Source: Anaerophilus nitritigenes
GTDB taxonomy: Bacteria > Bacillota > Clostridia > Peptostreptococcales > Thermotaleaceae
Reading direction: 5' to 3'
Assembly: GCF_004138215.1 (NCBI RefSeq)
Contig: NZ_RYYS01000043.1
Coordinates: 1-64,000, forward strand
DNA length: 64,000 nt
In this document: positions 1 to 9,036 of the stretch, in pieces
How positions within the stretch are numbered: the first letter of the stretch is position 1
How the letters are laid out: every line of letters begins with the position of its first letter
Position numbers and translations under genes: made by a program
Notes under the pieces: model-generated
Databases searched by the model: none
Told to the model about the DNA's origin: nothing
What the model saw: the letters and a program-made list of their open reading frames with translations, nothing else

Positions 1-37
1 CAACGAAATTCTTTCATTTCATTCAGAATTTCCGTTG
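1..37. repeat. Inverted repeat at window edge
   Basis: The arms CAACGAAATTCT (1-12) and AGAATTTCCGTTG (25-37) pair with one bulge around a 12-nt loop. No clear T-run follows on either strand, so a terminator for a gene beyond the left edge is possible but not shown. Nothing else is visible between here and position 111. Confidence 0.4.
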
Positions 38-111
38 CTTAAAATTTGATGAAAATCTAACTTTCTAAAATTATCCACAATTTATTCATTTATATAATTT
101 CTTAAAGAGTT

Positions 112-159
112 AAAAAAGACAATAAAAATGAAGAAATATTTCATTTTCATTGTCTTTTC
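112..159 (-). terminator. Terminator after FG-GAP-like gene
   Basis: Two 18-nt arms (114-131 and 141-158) pair with one mismatch around a 9-nt loop, and the minus-strand transcript then runs into U residues. The hairpin lies 23 nt past the stop of the gene at 182. Confidence 0.8.
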
Positions 160-181
160 TAAAAAATATATAAACTTTATC

Positions 182-1222
182 TTATACCTTCAATCCATTT
201 ACAATAATAGCTGTTCCTTGAGGAGGTATACTTCTTGTTAAGATTCCATTAAAAATAATATCTACTTTTTGACCTATTTTTAAATCTTCAAAATCTATTA
301 TAATAGTATTTTCATAGATATGAAAAATATATTCAAAATTCTTTTCATCTTCAATCAACAATGATCTTTTTCCTTCTCTAGTATTTATTTCTTTTATTGT
401 ACCTGTAATCATCTCATATTGATCTTTTCTTATATGTTCTATATCTTCATTTGGAAGTGGTAATTTCCCATCATCATCTATACTACCACCAAATATTCCT
501 ACTGTCTGGAAAAAAGGCACAAATTCTTTTTCTTTCCAGGCAAGAGATGTTTGAACATATCCTAATCCATCTGCATTATATCTTCCAGCAATTCTTTGAT
601 CAGCATATAATTCATAAGTACCGTCCCTTTGAAAATCAATAGGATACAATCCTCCCAATGGATTTACCCAGCCTTGTATAGGTGCTTTAAGTTTTCCATT
701 TTCATCATAAATCTCTGATAAATATTCTTCTCCCTTATAAGTAATATCTAAAATATATTTTGTATTGGTACTTTGACTGATTACCTCTACTCTATAGTTA
801 TCTTTATAATTTACTTCATATACAAAAGCATCGTTAAATTTTTCAAAATCAAATAAAATTTTAGGCTGATTATTTACAAAAGAATAAATGTAATAAAAAG
901 CATAGCCACCACTGCCACCAGAATCTATGCTGATTAAAATATCATTAATTTTATCTTTTGAAAAATCTCCTAAGAATAAACTGGGACCATACCCTGCATT
1001 TTGTTTTAATGGAATAATAGTTTCTTTATGGGTTTTTCCATCTACAATCTTCAACCTTATATTGTCTCTAAAAGGACTATCTTCATAAGGTTTATCTCCT
1101 ATTAAATATACATAGTCTATGACACCATCTCCATTTACATCTCCTGTTTTACAATCTAATACATATCCATTTTGATGATTCAAAGACATAGAATCTTGAA
1201 AATACCTAGGATCATAATACAT
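182..1222 (-). CDS. VCBS/FG-GAP repeat-like protein, function unknown
   Basis: A 346-aa protein without signal peptide or membrane segment. The N-terminal two thirds contains DxNxDGxxD-like calcium loops, GDVNGDGVIDYVYLIGD (27-43) and LGDFSKDKINDILI (about 85-98), typical of FG-GAP/VCBS beta-propeller repeats. A later segment reads YPIDFQRDGTYELYADQRI. The last 75 residues (from about 272, GTIKEINTREG) look like a small OB or DUF3221-type beta domain. Such proteins are common in spore-forming clostridia, often of unknown role. The start is the ATG with GAGAGGAGATATAAT just upstream. It is monocistronic with its own terminator. The substrate or partner cannot be read from sequence. Confidence 0.75.
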   Translation of the reverse strand: MYYDPRYFQDSMSLNHQNGYVLDCKTGDVNGDGVIDYVYLIGDKPYEDSPFRDNIRLKIVDGKTHKETIIPLKQNAGYGPSLFLGDFSKDKINDILISIDSGGSGGYAFYYIYSFVNNQPKILFDFEKFNDAFVYEVNYKDNYRVEVISQSTNTKYILDITYKGEEYLSEIYDENGKLKAPIQGWVNPLGGLYPIDFQRDGTYELYADQRIAGRYNADGLGYVQTSLAWKEKEFVPFFQTVGIFGGSIDDDGKLPLPNEDIEHIRKDQYEMITGTIKEINTREGKRSLLIEDEKNFEYIFHIYENTIIIDFEDLKIGQKVDIIFNGILTRSIPPQGTAIIVNGLKV

Positions 1223-1307
1223 ATTATATCTCCTCTCTTTTTCAAACTTACTGATATAATATGCATGTTATCCAAATTTTGTTATATAATTTTTTCTATA
1301 TTACATC

Positions 1308-1389
1308 TTAAGAAAGACTAAACACAACATTCAAAAACATCTTAAATCTTTGGGTCGCGAAAAGAGCATGGGGGAATATGTGCATTCAT
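1308..1389 (-). pseudogene. Relic of a cupin gene (internal deletion and frameshift)
   Basis: This stretch matches the two ends of the intact cupin gene at 19266-19610. Positions 1373-1400 keep its start codon and ribosome binding region (minus strand GAAGGAAAACATATGAATGCAC), and 1291-1375 keep its last ~24 codons and downstream DNA. About 85 internal codons are missing, and an extra C after the ATTCC string shifts the frame, so no cupin can be made. Similarity continues outside the gene: positions 1400-1475 match 19697-19780, including the shared string TATTATGATACCCATTTTA, with a second deletion between. It looks like a decayed segmental duplicate. Confidence 0.75.
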
Positions 1390-1486
1390 ATGTTTTCCTT
1401 CTCATAATTTTTTATTTTAGTATTATGATACCCATTTTAGCCAATTCATTTCATTATTTATATCAATATTTTTTAAAATTTCTTAT

Positions 1487-1523
1487 CTATAAAAGAAGAA
1501 AAATTTAATTTCTTCTTTTATAG
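1487..1523 (-). terminator. Terminator of the hyp operon
   Basis: Arms CTATAAAAGAAGAAA (1487-1501) and TTTCTTCTTTTATAG (1509-1523) pair perfectly around a 7-nt loop, just past the hypE stop at 1541. The downstream tract on the minus strand is A/T-rich rather than a clean U-run. Confidence 0.7.
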
Positions 1524-1540
1524 TAATATATTCTTCAAAA

Positions 1541-2548
1541 TCAACATATTCTAGGTAGTAAATCTTCTGTATACATATTCAATATACGAGTACCTCCTAT
1601 CTCAGTTTTTAAATATACTTTATTTTTATTATCATCTATTACCTCTCCTATGATTGCAGAATCTTTTCCTAAAGGATTCCTTTTCATAGCTTCAAGTACT
1701 TTATAAGCATCCTCTCTTGATACAATCACTACGACTTTTCCTTCATTTGCTACATATAAAGGGTCCAATCCTAACATTTCACACATACTCATAACTTCCT
1801 CTTTCACAGGTAGATCTTCTTCATTTAAAACAATACTCTTATGACTACCTTCTATTATTTCATTTAGTGTTGTGGCTAAACCTCCTCTTGTTGGATCTCT
1901 CATCATTTTTACTTCTTTACTTATATTTAATAAATCATCAACCAATCTATTTAATACATTGCAATCGCTTTTTATATCTACATCAAAATCTAAACCTTTT
2001 CTTTGACTCATAATACACATGCCATGATCTCCTAATGTTCCACTTATGATTATTTTATCTCCCTTTTTTATATTATTGGCACATAAATATAACTCTTCAT
2101 CTTTTACAAAACCAATACCTGTTGTATTGATAAATATTCTATCTACACTTCCTTTTTCAACAACTTTTGTATCTCCAGCAATGATTTTTACATTTGCTTG
2201 TTTTGCCGTTTTAGCCATTGAACTCACTATCTTTTCTAAGATATTTATATCCAGTCCTTCCTCTATGATAAAACCCACTGTGATATACATTGGTTTTGCT
2301 CCACTCACAGCTAAATCATTTATAGTTCCACATATAGATAATTTTCCTATATCTCCTCCTGGAAAAAATATAGGTTTTATAACAAATGAATCTGTTGTTA
2401 CAGCTATTTTCCCATCTAGTTTTTGTAAAATACTAGAATCATTTTGTTGCAATAATATATCATTTTCAAAATGTTTATAAAATATATCTTTGATTAGTTT
2501 ATGGGTTGTCTCTCCCCCACTTCCATGTGATAATGTAATGACATTCAT
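1541..2548 (-). CDS. hypE: Hydrogenase maturation factor HypE
   Basis: HypE converts the carbamoyl group received from HypF on its C-terminal cysteine into a thiocyanate, the source of the CN ligands of the [NiFe] centre. The protein is 335 aa from the ATG at 2548, which has ATAAGGAG upstream. A longer reading frame to 2617 exists, but its extra 23 residues overlap hypD and lack a better ribosome site. The N-terminus ITLSHGSGGE is the family signature. The PurM-type ATP-binding region includes GDTKVVEKG and DPTRGGLATTLNE. The chain ends in PRIC, so the acceptor cysteine is the last residue. It is the last gene of the operon. Confidence 0.96.
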   Translation of the reverse strand: MNVITLSHGSGGETTHKLIKDIFYKHFENDILLQQNDSSILQKLDGKIAVTTDSFVIKPIFFPGGDIGKLSICGTINDLAVSGAKPMYITVGFIIEEGLDINILEKIVSSMAKTAKQANVKIIAGDTKVVEKGSVDRIFINTTGIGFVKDEELYLCANNIKKGDKIIISGTLGDHGMCIMSQRKGLDFDVDIKSDCNVLNRLVDDLLNISKEVKMMRDPTRGGLATTLNEIIEGSHKSIVLNEEDLPVKEEVMSMCEMLGLDPLYVANEGKVVVIVSREDAYKVLEAMKRNPLGKDSAIIGEVIDDNKNKVYLKTEIGGTRILNMYTEDLLPRIC

Positions 2549-2559
2549 ATGAAAACTCC

Positions 2560-3645
2560 TTATCTTATTCCATATTTGTAGTATGTAGAGCAAGTTCCTT
2601 CTTGTGAGATCATACAAGCTCCTATTGGATTTGATGGATTACAAATCTTAGAAAATAATTTGCATTGTGTAGGCTTTTTTAAACCTTTTAGTATTTCACC
2701 ACATAAGCATTCCTTATGAATAGAAGATTGTACTATTTTTATATTAAATTTAGATTTTACATCATAATTTCTATATTCTTCTTTTAACTCAAAGCCTGTA
2801 TCTTTTATTCTTCCAAAACCTCTCCATATACTATCAGAAGGAATAAATACTTCATGAATCATGGATAATGCTTTTTCATTCCCATTATATTCTACAATTC
2901 TATGATATATATTTTTCACTTCATACTCTTCTTTGCCTATCATTTTTACTAAAAAATATATAGCAGCTACTATATCACAATATTCAAAACCTGCTATAAC
3001 AGATGAAAAACTATATTCTTTAGATAAAATTTCAAAGGGTTTCACCCCTATAATCGTACTTACATGTCCTGGACATAAAAATCCATCTATATGAACTTCT
3101 TGATCCGTTACGATCTTCTTGATAACATTTGGCATTGTTTTTATAGATTGTAGTACACTAAAGTTCTTTATGTTTTCATTTTTAGCTTTATAAATACTAA
3201 GTGCTATGATTGGAGCTGTTGTTTCAAAACCTATTGCTAAAAATATAATTTCCTTATTGGGATTTTGTTTTGCAATTTTAAGGGAATCAAGAGGAGAAAT
3301 AACTACACGAATATCTTTTCCTAGAGCCTTCTCCATTTTAAGTGAACTATATGTTCCAGGAACCTTGACAATATCCCCAAATGTAGTAATGATTACATTA
3401 TTTCTTTTACAAAGTTGTATAGCTGTATCTATATAACTTTGAGATGTTACACATACTGGACAGCCTGGTCCTGATATTAAGTTTATATTTTCAGGCAATA
3501 AATCTCTTATTCCATTTTTAAATATTGACATAGTATGCGTTCCACACACTTCCATTATGGTTAGATCTTTTTTCACTTTATAAGATAGCTTATTTAATAT
3601 ATTCTTTGCTAATTGAGGATTTCTAAATTCTTCTATGTATTTCAT
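2560..3645 (-). CDS. hypD: Hydrogenase maturation factor HypD
   Basis: HypD is an iron-sulfur scaffold that, with HypC, assembles Fe(CN)2CO for the [NiFe] site. The 361-aa protein shows the family motifs CGTHTMSIF (34-42), GPGCPVC (59-65), CPGHVSTIIG and, near the C-terminus, the cysteine set for the [4Fe-4S] cluster (CLCGEIL, CKLFSKICNP, ACMISQEGTC). Length is typical. The start has GAGGG upstream. It sits 18 nt after hypC and 11 nt before hypE. Confidence 0.96.
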   Translation of the reverse strand: MKYIEEFRNPQLAKNILNKLSYKVKKDLTIMEVCGTHTMSIFKNGIRDLLPENINLISGPGCPVCVTSQSYIDTAIQLCKRNNVIITTFGDIVKVPGTYSSLKMEKALGKDIRVVISPLDSLKIAKQNPNKEIIFLAIGFETTAPIIALSIYKAKNENIKNFSVLQSIKTMPNVIKKIVTDQEVHIDGFLCPGHVSTIIGVKPFEILSKEYSFSSVIAGFEYCDIVAAIYFLVKMIGKEEYEVKNIYHRIVEYNGNEKALSMIHEVFIPSDSIWRGFGRIKDTGFELKEEYRNYDVKSKFNIKIVQSSIHKECLCGEILKGLKKPTQCKLFSKICNPSNPIGACMISQEGTCSTYYKYGIR

Positions 3646-3663
3646 AAATCATCCCTCTATAGA

Positions 3664-3879
3664 TTACTCTTTTAAAATATATTCAAACAATTCTACTGTT
3701 TTTTTTGCTTCTTCTTGATCTATTTTTTGTATAGCACATCCTGCATGTAATAAAATATATTCTCCTATCTGTAAACCATCTACCAAAGACGTATCTACTT
3801 TTGTCTTGACTCCTCCAAAGTTTACTAAAGCTTGATTTTCATAAACTTGTAGCACTTTAGCCGGAACTGCTATACACAT
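3664..3879 (-). CDS. hypC: Hydrogenase maturation chaperone HypC
   Basis: HypC is a small chaperone (71 aa) that carries the iron intermediate with HypD and delivers it to the large subunit. The start is chosen at 3879 because family members begin with Met-Cys and the Cys2 thiol binds iron. This gives MCIAVPAKV with TAAGGAGTG upstream; a longer frame to 3909 would bury that cysteine. The OB-fold core VNFGGVKTKVDTSLV and GEYILLHAGCAIQKID are clear. It begins 5 nt after the hypF stop, which suggests translational coupling. Confidence 0.95.
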   Translation of the reverse strand: MCIAVPAKVLQVYENQALVNFGGVKTKVDTSLVDGLQIGEYILLHAGCAIQKIDQEEAKKTVELFEYILKE

Positions 3880-3883
3880 CCTA

Positions 3884-6148
3884 TCACTCCTTACAATTGG
3901 CATTGGCAATAACTAATTGCCCCATACATATGCCACTATCATTACAAGGTATAAATTTATGGGTATAAACTTCAAAGCCTTGTAGAACTAATTTTTCACA
4001 AATCCCTTTTAATATTATTTCATTTTGAAATACACCACCGCTTAATGCAACTTTATATATATTATATTTTGGGGCAATGATACTACACATTTTCACTGAA
4101 AAGTCAATGACTGTATTATGAAATTTTTTAGATATAATACTAGCATTCATGCCTTCTTTCATATCTTTTATAATTCCTTTGATAATATGATCTGTATTTA
4201 TGACATACTTTTGATGGATATATTCTATATTGTAATTATACTGACTTTTCTCTTCTTCATCTGCAATATTTTCTAATCTTATAGCTGCTTCACCTTCAAA
4301 TGTTACTTTACCAATATATCCTGTTATTGCTGATATAGCATCAAAAAACCTTCCCATACTAGAACACTTTGGAGAATTAATATTGTTTTTTATAATAGAT
4401 AATATAGATTTTATATTTTTGTATTTTACAGTAAATGGTATGTTTTCATATATATCTTTTTTATACGTTTGATAAATATAACTGATAGCCATTTTCCATG
4501 GCTCTTTTGTGGCAGCATCTCCTCCAGGCATGCTTACTTCATTGATATGTCCAACTCTTTCAAAATCTTTATCATCACATATTAAAAATTCAGATCCCCA
4601 TATTTTTCCATCTGTTCCATATCCAACACCATCATAAGCAATTCCTATAATTTTATCTTTTATTTTGTTCTCCATCATACAACTTACTATATGTGCATGA
4701 TGATGTTGTACAGGTATTTTATTTATATTTTTTTTCTGTACGTATTTTAAGGACCAATAATTTTTATGCATATCATAGGCAATGATTTGAGGAGTTATAT
4801 TATAGATTTTTTCAAAATGAGATACACTATTTTTAAATCGATTGTATGTCTCTACATTTTCCATATCTCCTATATACTGACTTATAAATATATTTTGATT
4901 TTTAGATACAGCAAATGTATTTTTTAAATGTGATCCACATGCTAACGTATCTTTTATATTTGCCATATTCATACATATTGGAGCATATCCTCTAGCACTT
5001 CTTATCACTCTTTCTTCATTTAAAACAACTTTACTTACAGAATCATCTACTGGAATGTATATATCTCTATTATGAATTAATAAATAATCTACAATATGGT
5101 TTAGTTTCTTTAATGCTTCTTCATTCTTATAAACCATAGGAATTTTACTTACATTTGCACTAGTCATAATTAACACTTCAATACCTTCTTCAAACAATAA
5201 ATAATGAAGTGGCGTAAATGGAAGGATAACTCCTAACTGTTTCATATTAGGTGCTATATTATATGGTAAGTTTTCTTCTTTTTTATTTAAAAGCAATATA
5301 GGACGTTTATTACTAGATAGTATTTTTTCCTCTTTTTCATTTAATTTGCAATATTTTTTCACAGTATTTACATCTTTCATCATTACAGCTAAAGGCTTTG
5401 TAGGTCTACACTTTCTATCTCTAAGTGTTTGTATAACATTTTGATTTTTAGCATCACAAGTTAAATGAAATCCTCCTAACCCTTTTACTCCAACGATCAT
5501 ACCTTTTTTAATAAATTGGATAGTGCGTGTTATAGGATCATTACATGATATTCTATATCCAAATTTATCTACAAGCTCTACCTTTGGTCCACATTTTTCA
5601 CAAGCATTTGGTTGTGCATGAAATCTTCTATCTAACGGATTCATATATTCACGATGACACTCATAACACATTTGAAATTTATCCATAGTGGTTACAGCTC
5701 TGTCATAAGGTAATTTTTTTATGATTGAAAATCTAGGCCCACAATTTGTGCAATTTGTAAAAGGATATCTATATCTTCTGTTTTTCATGTCTTTTATATC
5801 ATTTAGACAATCATCACATATTCCTATATCCGGCGATATGAAAGTTATAGTATCCTCTTCTTCATCACTGTGTCTTATTTCAAAGCTTCTGTAGTTTATT
5901 ATTTCTTTATCTTGTATATATACTTCATCTATCTTAGATAAATTAGGAGATTTATGTTTTAAATGATCTATAAAATTATTAATACCACCTATTTTCCCTT
6001 CCACATCTATATATACACCCTCTGAACTATTTTTCACCCATCCCTTTAAATTGTTATATGTAGCAATTTTATACACAAAAGGTCTAAATCCAACCCCTTG
6101 TACGATTCCTTTTACTATTATATATTTTCTTATAGTATTTACTGAAAT
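3884..6148 (-). CDS. hypF: Carbamoyltransferase HypF (probable non-AUG start)
   Basis: HypF makes carbamoyl-adenylate from carbamoyl phosphate and passes the carbamoyl group to HypE. The order is acylphosphatase-like domain, two Cys4 zinc fingers (CDDC and CTNCG, CYEC and CEKCG), a YrdC-like domain (VKGLGGFHLTCDA) and a Kae1-like domain with HHHAH and GYGTDGKIWGSE. The first available GTG (6076) would cut off the acylphosphatase motif. The frame stays open upstream and encodes VKGIVQGVGFRPF, essential in the family, yet holds no ATG, GTG or TTG before the stop at about 6155. The best start is ATT at 6148, 8 nt after GGAGG, overlapping hypB by 10 nt and giving 754 aa. ATA codons are alternatives, and a sequence error cannot be excluded. 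Confidence 0.93.
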   Translation of the reverse strand: MSVNTIRKYIIVKGIVQGVGFRPFVYKIATYNNLKGWVKNSSEGVYIDVEGKIGGINNFIDHLKHKSPNLSKIDEVYIQDKEIINYRSFEIRHSDEEEDTITFISPDIGICDDCLNDIKDMKNRRYRYPFTNCTNCGPRFSIIKKLPYDRAVTTMDKFQMCYECHREYMNPLDRRFHAQPNACEKCGPKVELVDKFGYRISCNDPITRTIQFIKKGMIVGVKGLGGFHLTCDAKNQNVIQTLRDRKCRPTKPLAVMMKDVNTVKKYCKLNEKEEKILSSNKRPILLLNKKEENLPYNIAPNMKQLGVILPFTPLHYLLFEEGIEVLIMTSANVSKIPMVYKNEEALKKLNHIVDYLLIHNRDIYIPVDDSVSKVVLNEERVIRSARGYAPICMNMANIKDTLACGSHLKNTFAVSKNQNIFISQYIGDMENVETYNRFKNSVSHFEKIYNITPQIIAYDMHKNYWSLKYVQKKNINKIPVQHHHAHIVSCMMENKIKDKIIGIAYDGVGYGTDGKIWGSEFLICDDKDFERVGHINEVSMPGGDAATKEPWKMAISYIYQTYKKDIYENIPFTVKYKNIKSILSIIKNNINSPKCSSMGRFFDAISAITGYIGKVTFEGEAAIRLENIADEEEKSQYNYNIEYIHQKYVINTDHIIKGIIKDMKEGMNASIISKKFHNTVIDFSVKMCSIIAPKYNIYKVALSGGVFQNEIILKGICEKLVLQGFEVYTHKFIPCNDSGICMGQLVIANANCKE

Positions 6149-6813
6149 TCTTTATTCCTCCTCTTATCATTGATTTGACTCTCTAGATATTTACATAATT
6201 CATCTATACCTCTTTCTTCTCTACAAGAGACTTTAAAAATTTTTATATTTTCATTTAATGAATATACATCTTTATAAAATTCTTCTATATCAAAATCTGT
6301 AGAATCTATAAGGTCTATCTTATTGAGTATTAAGGCATTTGAACGTTGAAACATTGCTGGATATTTAAGAGGTTTATCATTTCCCTCCGTTACACTCATA
6401 ACTGTTATTTTCATATCTTCACTCAAATCATAAGATGCAGGACAAACTAAGTTCCCAACATTTTCTATAACTAAAAAATCTAAATTATTTATATCTATAT
6501 GCTCAAAAGCCTGGTCTATCATAGATGCATCTAAGTGACATGCTCCTCCTGTATTTACTTGAATAACATCTACATGATGCTTTTCTATTCTTTGTGCATC
6601 TTTCGTAGTGTATAAATCTCCTTCTATCACAGTCACATCCACGTTATGTTTTATATTTTTTATGATTTGCTCTAATACAGAAGTTTTTCCCCCTCCTGGA
6701 GCTCCTAATAAATTTATAGTAAATACCCCTTTATCCTTTAGAATTTGTCTATTTTTACTTGCAATGTCATCATTATTTTGTAATATATTTTTTTCTATTA
6801 ATATCTGTTTCAT
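6139..6813 (-). CDS. hypB: Hydrogenase nickel incorporation GTPase HypB
   Basis: HypB is a SIMIBI-class GTPase that with HypA inserts nickel into the hydrogenase large subunit. The 224-aa protein has a P-loop LLGAPGGGKTS (35-45), GDLYTTKDAQR, the metal-site region NTGGACHLDA and VCPASYDL, and the base-recognition motif LNKID. It lacks the N-terminal histidine-rich or CxxCxC nickel-storage extension of some HypBs, so nickel storage is not expected. It starts one base after the hypA stop behind GGGGGAG, and its end overlaps hypF. Confidence 0.96.
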   Translation of the reverse strand: MKQILIEKNILQNNDDIASKNRQILKDKGVFTINLLGAPGGGKTSVLEQIIKNIKHNVDVTVIEGDLYTTKDAQRIEKHHVDVIQVNTGGACHLDASMIDQAFEHIDINNLDFLVIENVGNLVCPASYDLSEDMKITVMSVTEGNDKPLKYPAMFQRSNALILNKIDLIDSTDFDIEEFYKDVYSLNENIKIFKVSCREERGIDELCKYLESQINDKRRNKEFQ

Positions 6814-6814
6814 T

Positions 6815-7156
6815 TTACTCCCCCTCTATCTTTTCTAATAACAATTCATACCCTGTTATAATATTTGAACTAAATTGATTACATTTTGGACATAATTTAT
6901 TTGTATAACAAATATAAAACGTTTCCCCACAATTATCACAATAAGCACTAGCCTTTACTTTTTGTATGATTAATTTTGCATTTTCACATATTGTTCCTTT
7001 AGATATCACTTCAAACGAAAATCTCAGTGCATGTTCTTCTACACAAGTAAACTCTCCTATTTTTAATAATATTTGATCTATTTTTTTTAGATTGTAGATT
7101 TTAATATTTTCATTTATGATTTCAAATACTTCTGTCATTACAGCTACTTCATGCAT
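6815..7156 (-). CDS. hypA: Hydrogenase nickel metallochaperone HypA
   Basis: HypA binds nickel through its N-terminal Met-His and docks with HypB. The start at 7156 gives MHEVAVMTEV, preserving His2. A GTG three codons earlier would add residues and block the site. The 113-aa protein has the Zn site CDNC (73-76) and CPKC (89-92). Its first codons overlap the end of the maturation protease gene by 8 nt, a typical coupled arrangement. Confidence 0.95.
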   Translation of the reverse strand: MHEVAVMTEVFEIINENIKIYNLKKIDQILLKIGEFTCVEEHALRFSFEVISKGTICENAKLIIQKVKASAYCDNCGETFYICYTNKLCPKCNQFSSNIITGYELLLEKIEGE

Positions 7157-7610
7157 TGAATTCACCCATTTTAATTTTTATTTTATTCAAAACCTCACTA
7201 CATATATCTTTAAATATAATTTGTAAATGATCTGAAAGATTTAAACTAAAATCAATATTACAAGCTTCAATACCAATTAAGTATCCTCTTATATGGATTT
7301 TATAATTTGTAATTATATGAATAAGACTTATTTCATGTTGCGAAGCAGTATGATTTAAATATCTTTTAGCCTCTTCAAATGAAAACAATGTGACTTTTCC
7401 TATTTTAAACCCTAAATATGTACTATCTACTATAATCACAAAATCATGATCATTTATTTTATTTAAACAATATACAAAGTCTGTTTCTCCAATAATCACT
7501 TCTATTTCTGAATTCAATTTCTTAATTTCATTTTTGATTTCTTCCAAAACATATAGTGCTACTCCATCATCACCCATAATTCTATTTCCTATAGCAATAA
7601 CTTTCATCAT
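7149..7610 (-). CDS. [NiFe] hydrogenase maturation endopeptidase (HyaD/HybD family)
   Basis: This 153-aa protease removes the C-terminal tail of the hydrogenase large subunit after nickel insertion. The N-terminus IAIGNRIMGDDGVA is the family signature with the nickel-sensing acidic residue, and the second conserved Asp lies in IIVDSTYLG, followed by the histidine segment TASQHEISL. The start (tandem ATG at 7610/7607) abuts the stop of its presumed substrate, the large subunit at 7613. The ribosome site is weak, so coupling is likely. Confidence 0.93.
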   Translation of the reverse strand: MMKVIAIGNRIMGDDGVALYVLEEIKNEIKKLNSEIEVIIGETDFVYCLNKINDHDFVIIVDSTYLGFKIGKVTLFSFEEAKRYLNHTASQHEISLIHIITNYKIHIRGYLIGIEACNIDFSLNLSDHLQIIFKDICSEVLNKIKIKMGEFNA

Positions 7611-7612
7611 AT

Positions 7613-9022
7613 TTAAACAACTCTTATACGAACATGATCATATTTGTCACTTGTAATATGAGTAGCACAAGAAACACACGGATCAAATGATCGAACGATT
7701 CTTCCTATCTCTACCGGATTTTTTATATCTTGAATATAAGTTCCCATTAACGCTTTTTCTACAACTCCCTTTATACCATTTGAATCTGTTGGTGATACAT
7801 TCCATGTTGTAGGGGTTATAATTGTATACCTTTTAATTTTTTTATTTTCTATAAATAACCAATGACCCAAAGCTCCCCTTGTAGTCCCCTTAAGTCCAAT
7901 ACCATATGCTTGATCTGGTATTGGATATTTTTCTTGTTTTGTAGGATCTAGTCTTATTTTTATTAAAAGATTTTCAATTGTATTACATATTTTCTCAGCT
8001 TCTAATGCTCTAGCAATGGTTCTATCCATAGTAGATACTCCTCTAGTATAATCTCCACTAATCCATACTCTAGCTAAAGGCCCTACTTCCATTGGATATC
8101 CATTATATCTAGGTGCTTTAATAAAACTGTATGCATTTTCTTTATGAATATCTGGCTCCACATATCCTTCTTCAGGTAAAATATCTACCTTATCTCCTTT
8201 ATACCAAGCATTGTATATATTTTCACTAATTTTATTCTCATCAAAAGGATATCTTTGATTATTTATTAGAATTGCTGGTTTTACATATATAAAAGGTGCA
8301 TTATAGTAGTTATCAAACACTCCATAGCTCATAAAGTTGCCATATCCTTTGCCATTATGAAAATAATCACTATAATATTTAGATATAATATAAACATCTT
8401 CTATCATAATATTTTTTATAAAATCCTTGATAGAAGCTAGTATTGATTTTAATTCTATAAATATGGATGCATCCATATTTACTGTAACACCACCAACAAA
8501 TACACCATGATTATGAGGAGCTTTCCCTCCAAGAATTGCTAGCATTTTATGAGCTTTTCTACTATATTTTATAGACTCTATGTAATGTTTACTTAATTTT
8601 TCATTGATCTCTTTAGGAAGTCTATAATCTCCATAAGATTCTTGATATAATGGATTGATTTGTGGACCTTTTACATAGTCAGGAAAAGTATATTGATAGA
8701 AATGTCTTAAATGATTTTGTAAAAATTCACAGCCATGAATCATATCCCTAATCATACTATCATTTTCATTAGGTACTACTTTTAATGCATTTTCAAGTGC
8801 TAGAGCTGATGCTATAGAATGTGCAGTTGAACAAATCCCGCATATTCTTTCAGTAAAATATATGGCATCTAGTGGAGGTCTTCCTTCTAACATTTTTTCA
8901 AACCCTCTAAAAAGCATCCCACTACTTTTTGCATCTACTACAACATGATTTTCTATATTGACTTCTATTTCTAAAAATCCACTGATTCTTGTAAGTGGAT
9001 TGATGATAATTTTATCCCCCAT
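7613..9022 (-). CDS. [NiFe] hydrogenase large (catalytic) subunit
   Basis: This 469-aa subunit carries the Ni-Fe(CN)2CO active site for H2 oxidation or evolution. The L1 motif RICGICSTAH (59-68) and the L2 motif DPCVSCATH (447-455) supply the four cysteine ligands. Processing after His455 would remove a 14-residue tail, so a maturation protease is needed and is encoded next door. Other family blocks are INPLTRISGFLEIE near the start and EVGPLARVWISGDY. The uptake-type architecture (full length, DPCxxCxxH) separates it from energy-converting Ech enzymes. The exact group should be set by phylogeny. Confidence 0.96.
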   Translation of the reverse strand: MGDKIIINPLTRISGFLEIEVNIENHVVVDAKSSGMLFRGFEKMLEGRPPLDAIYFTERICGICSTAHSIASALALENALKVVPNENDSMIRDMIHGCEFLQNHLRHFYQYTFPDYVKGPQINPLYQESYGDYRLPKEINEKLSKHYIESIKYSRKAHKMLAILGGKAPHNHGVFVGGVTVNMDASIFIELKSILASIKDFIKNIMIEDVYIISKYYSDYFHNGKGYGNFMSYGVFDNYYNAPFIYVKPAILINNQRYPFDENKISENIYNAWYKGDKVDILPEEGYVEPDIHKENAYSFIKAPRYNGYPMEVGPLARVWISGDYTRGVSTMDRTIARALEAEKICNTIENLLIKIRLDPTKQEKYPIPDQAYGIGLKGTTRGALGHWLFIENKKIKRYTIITPTTWNVSPTDSNGIKGVVEKALMGTYIQDIKNPVEIGRIVRSFDPCVSCATHITSDKYDHVRIRVV

Positions 9023-9036
9023 ATCATCATCCTCCC

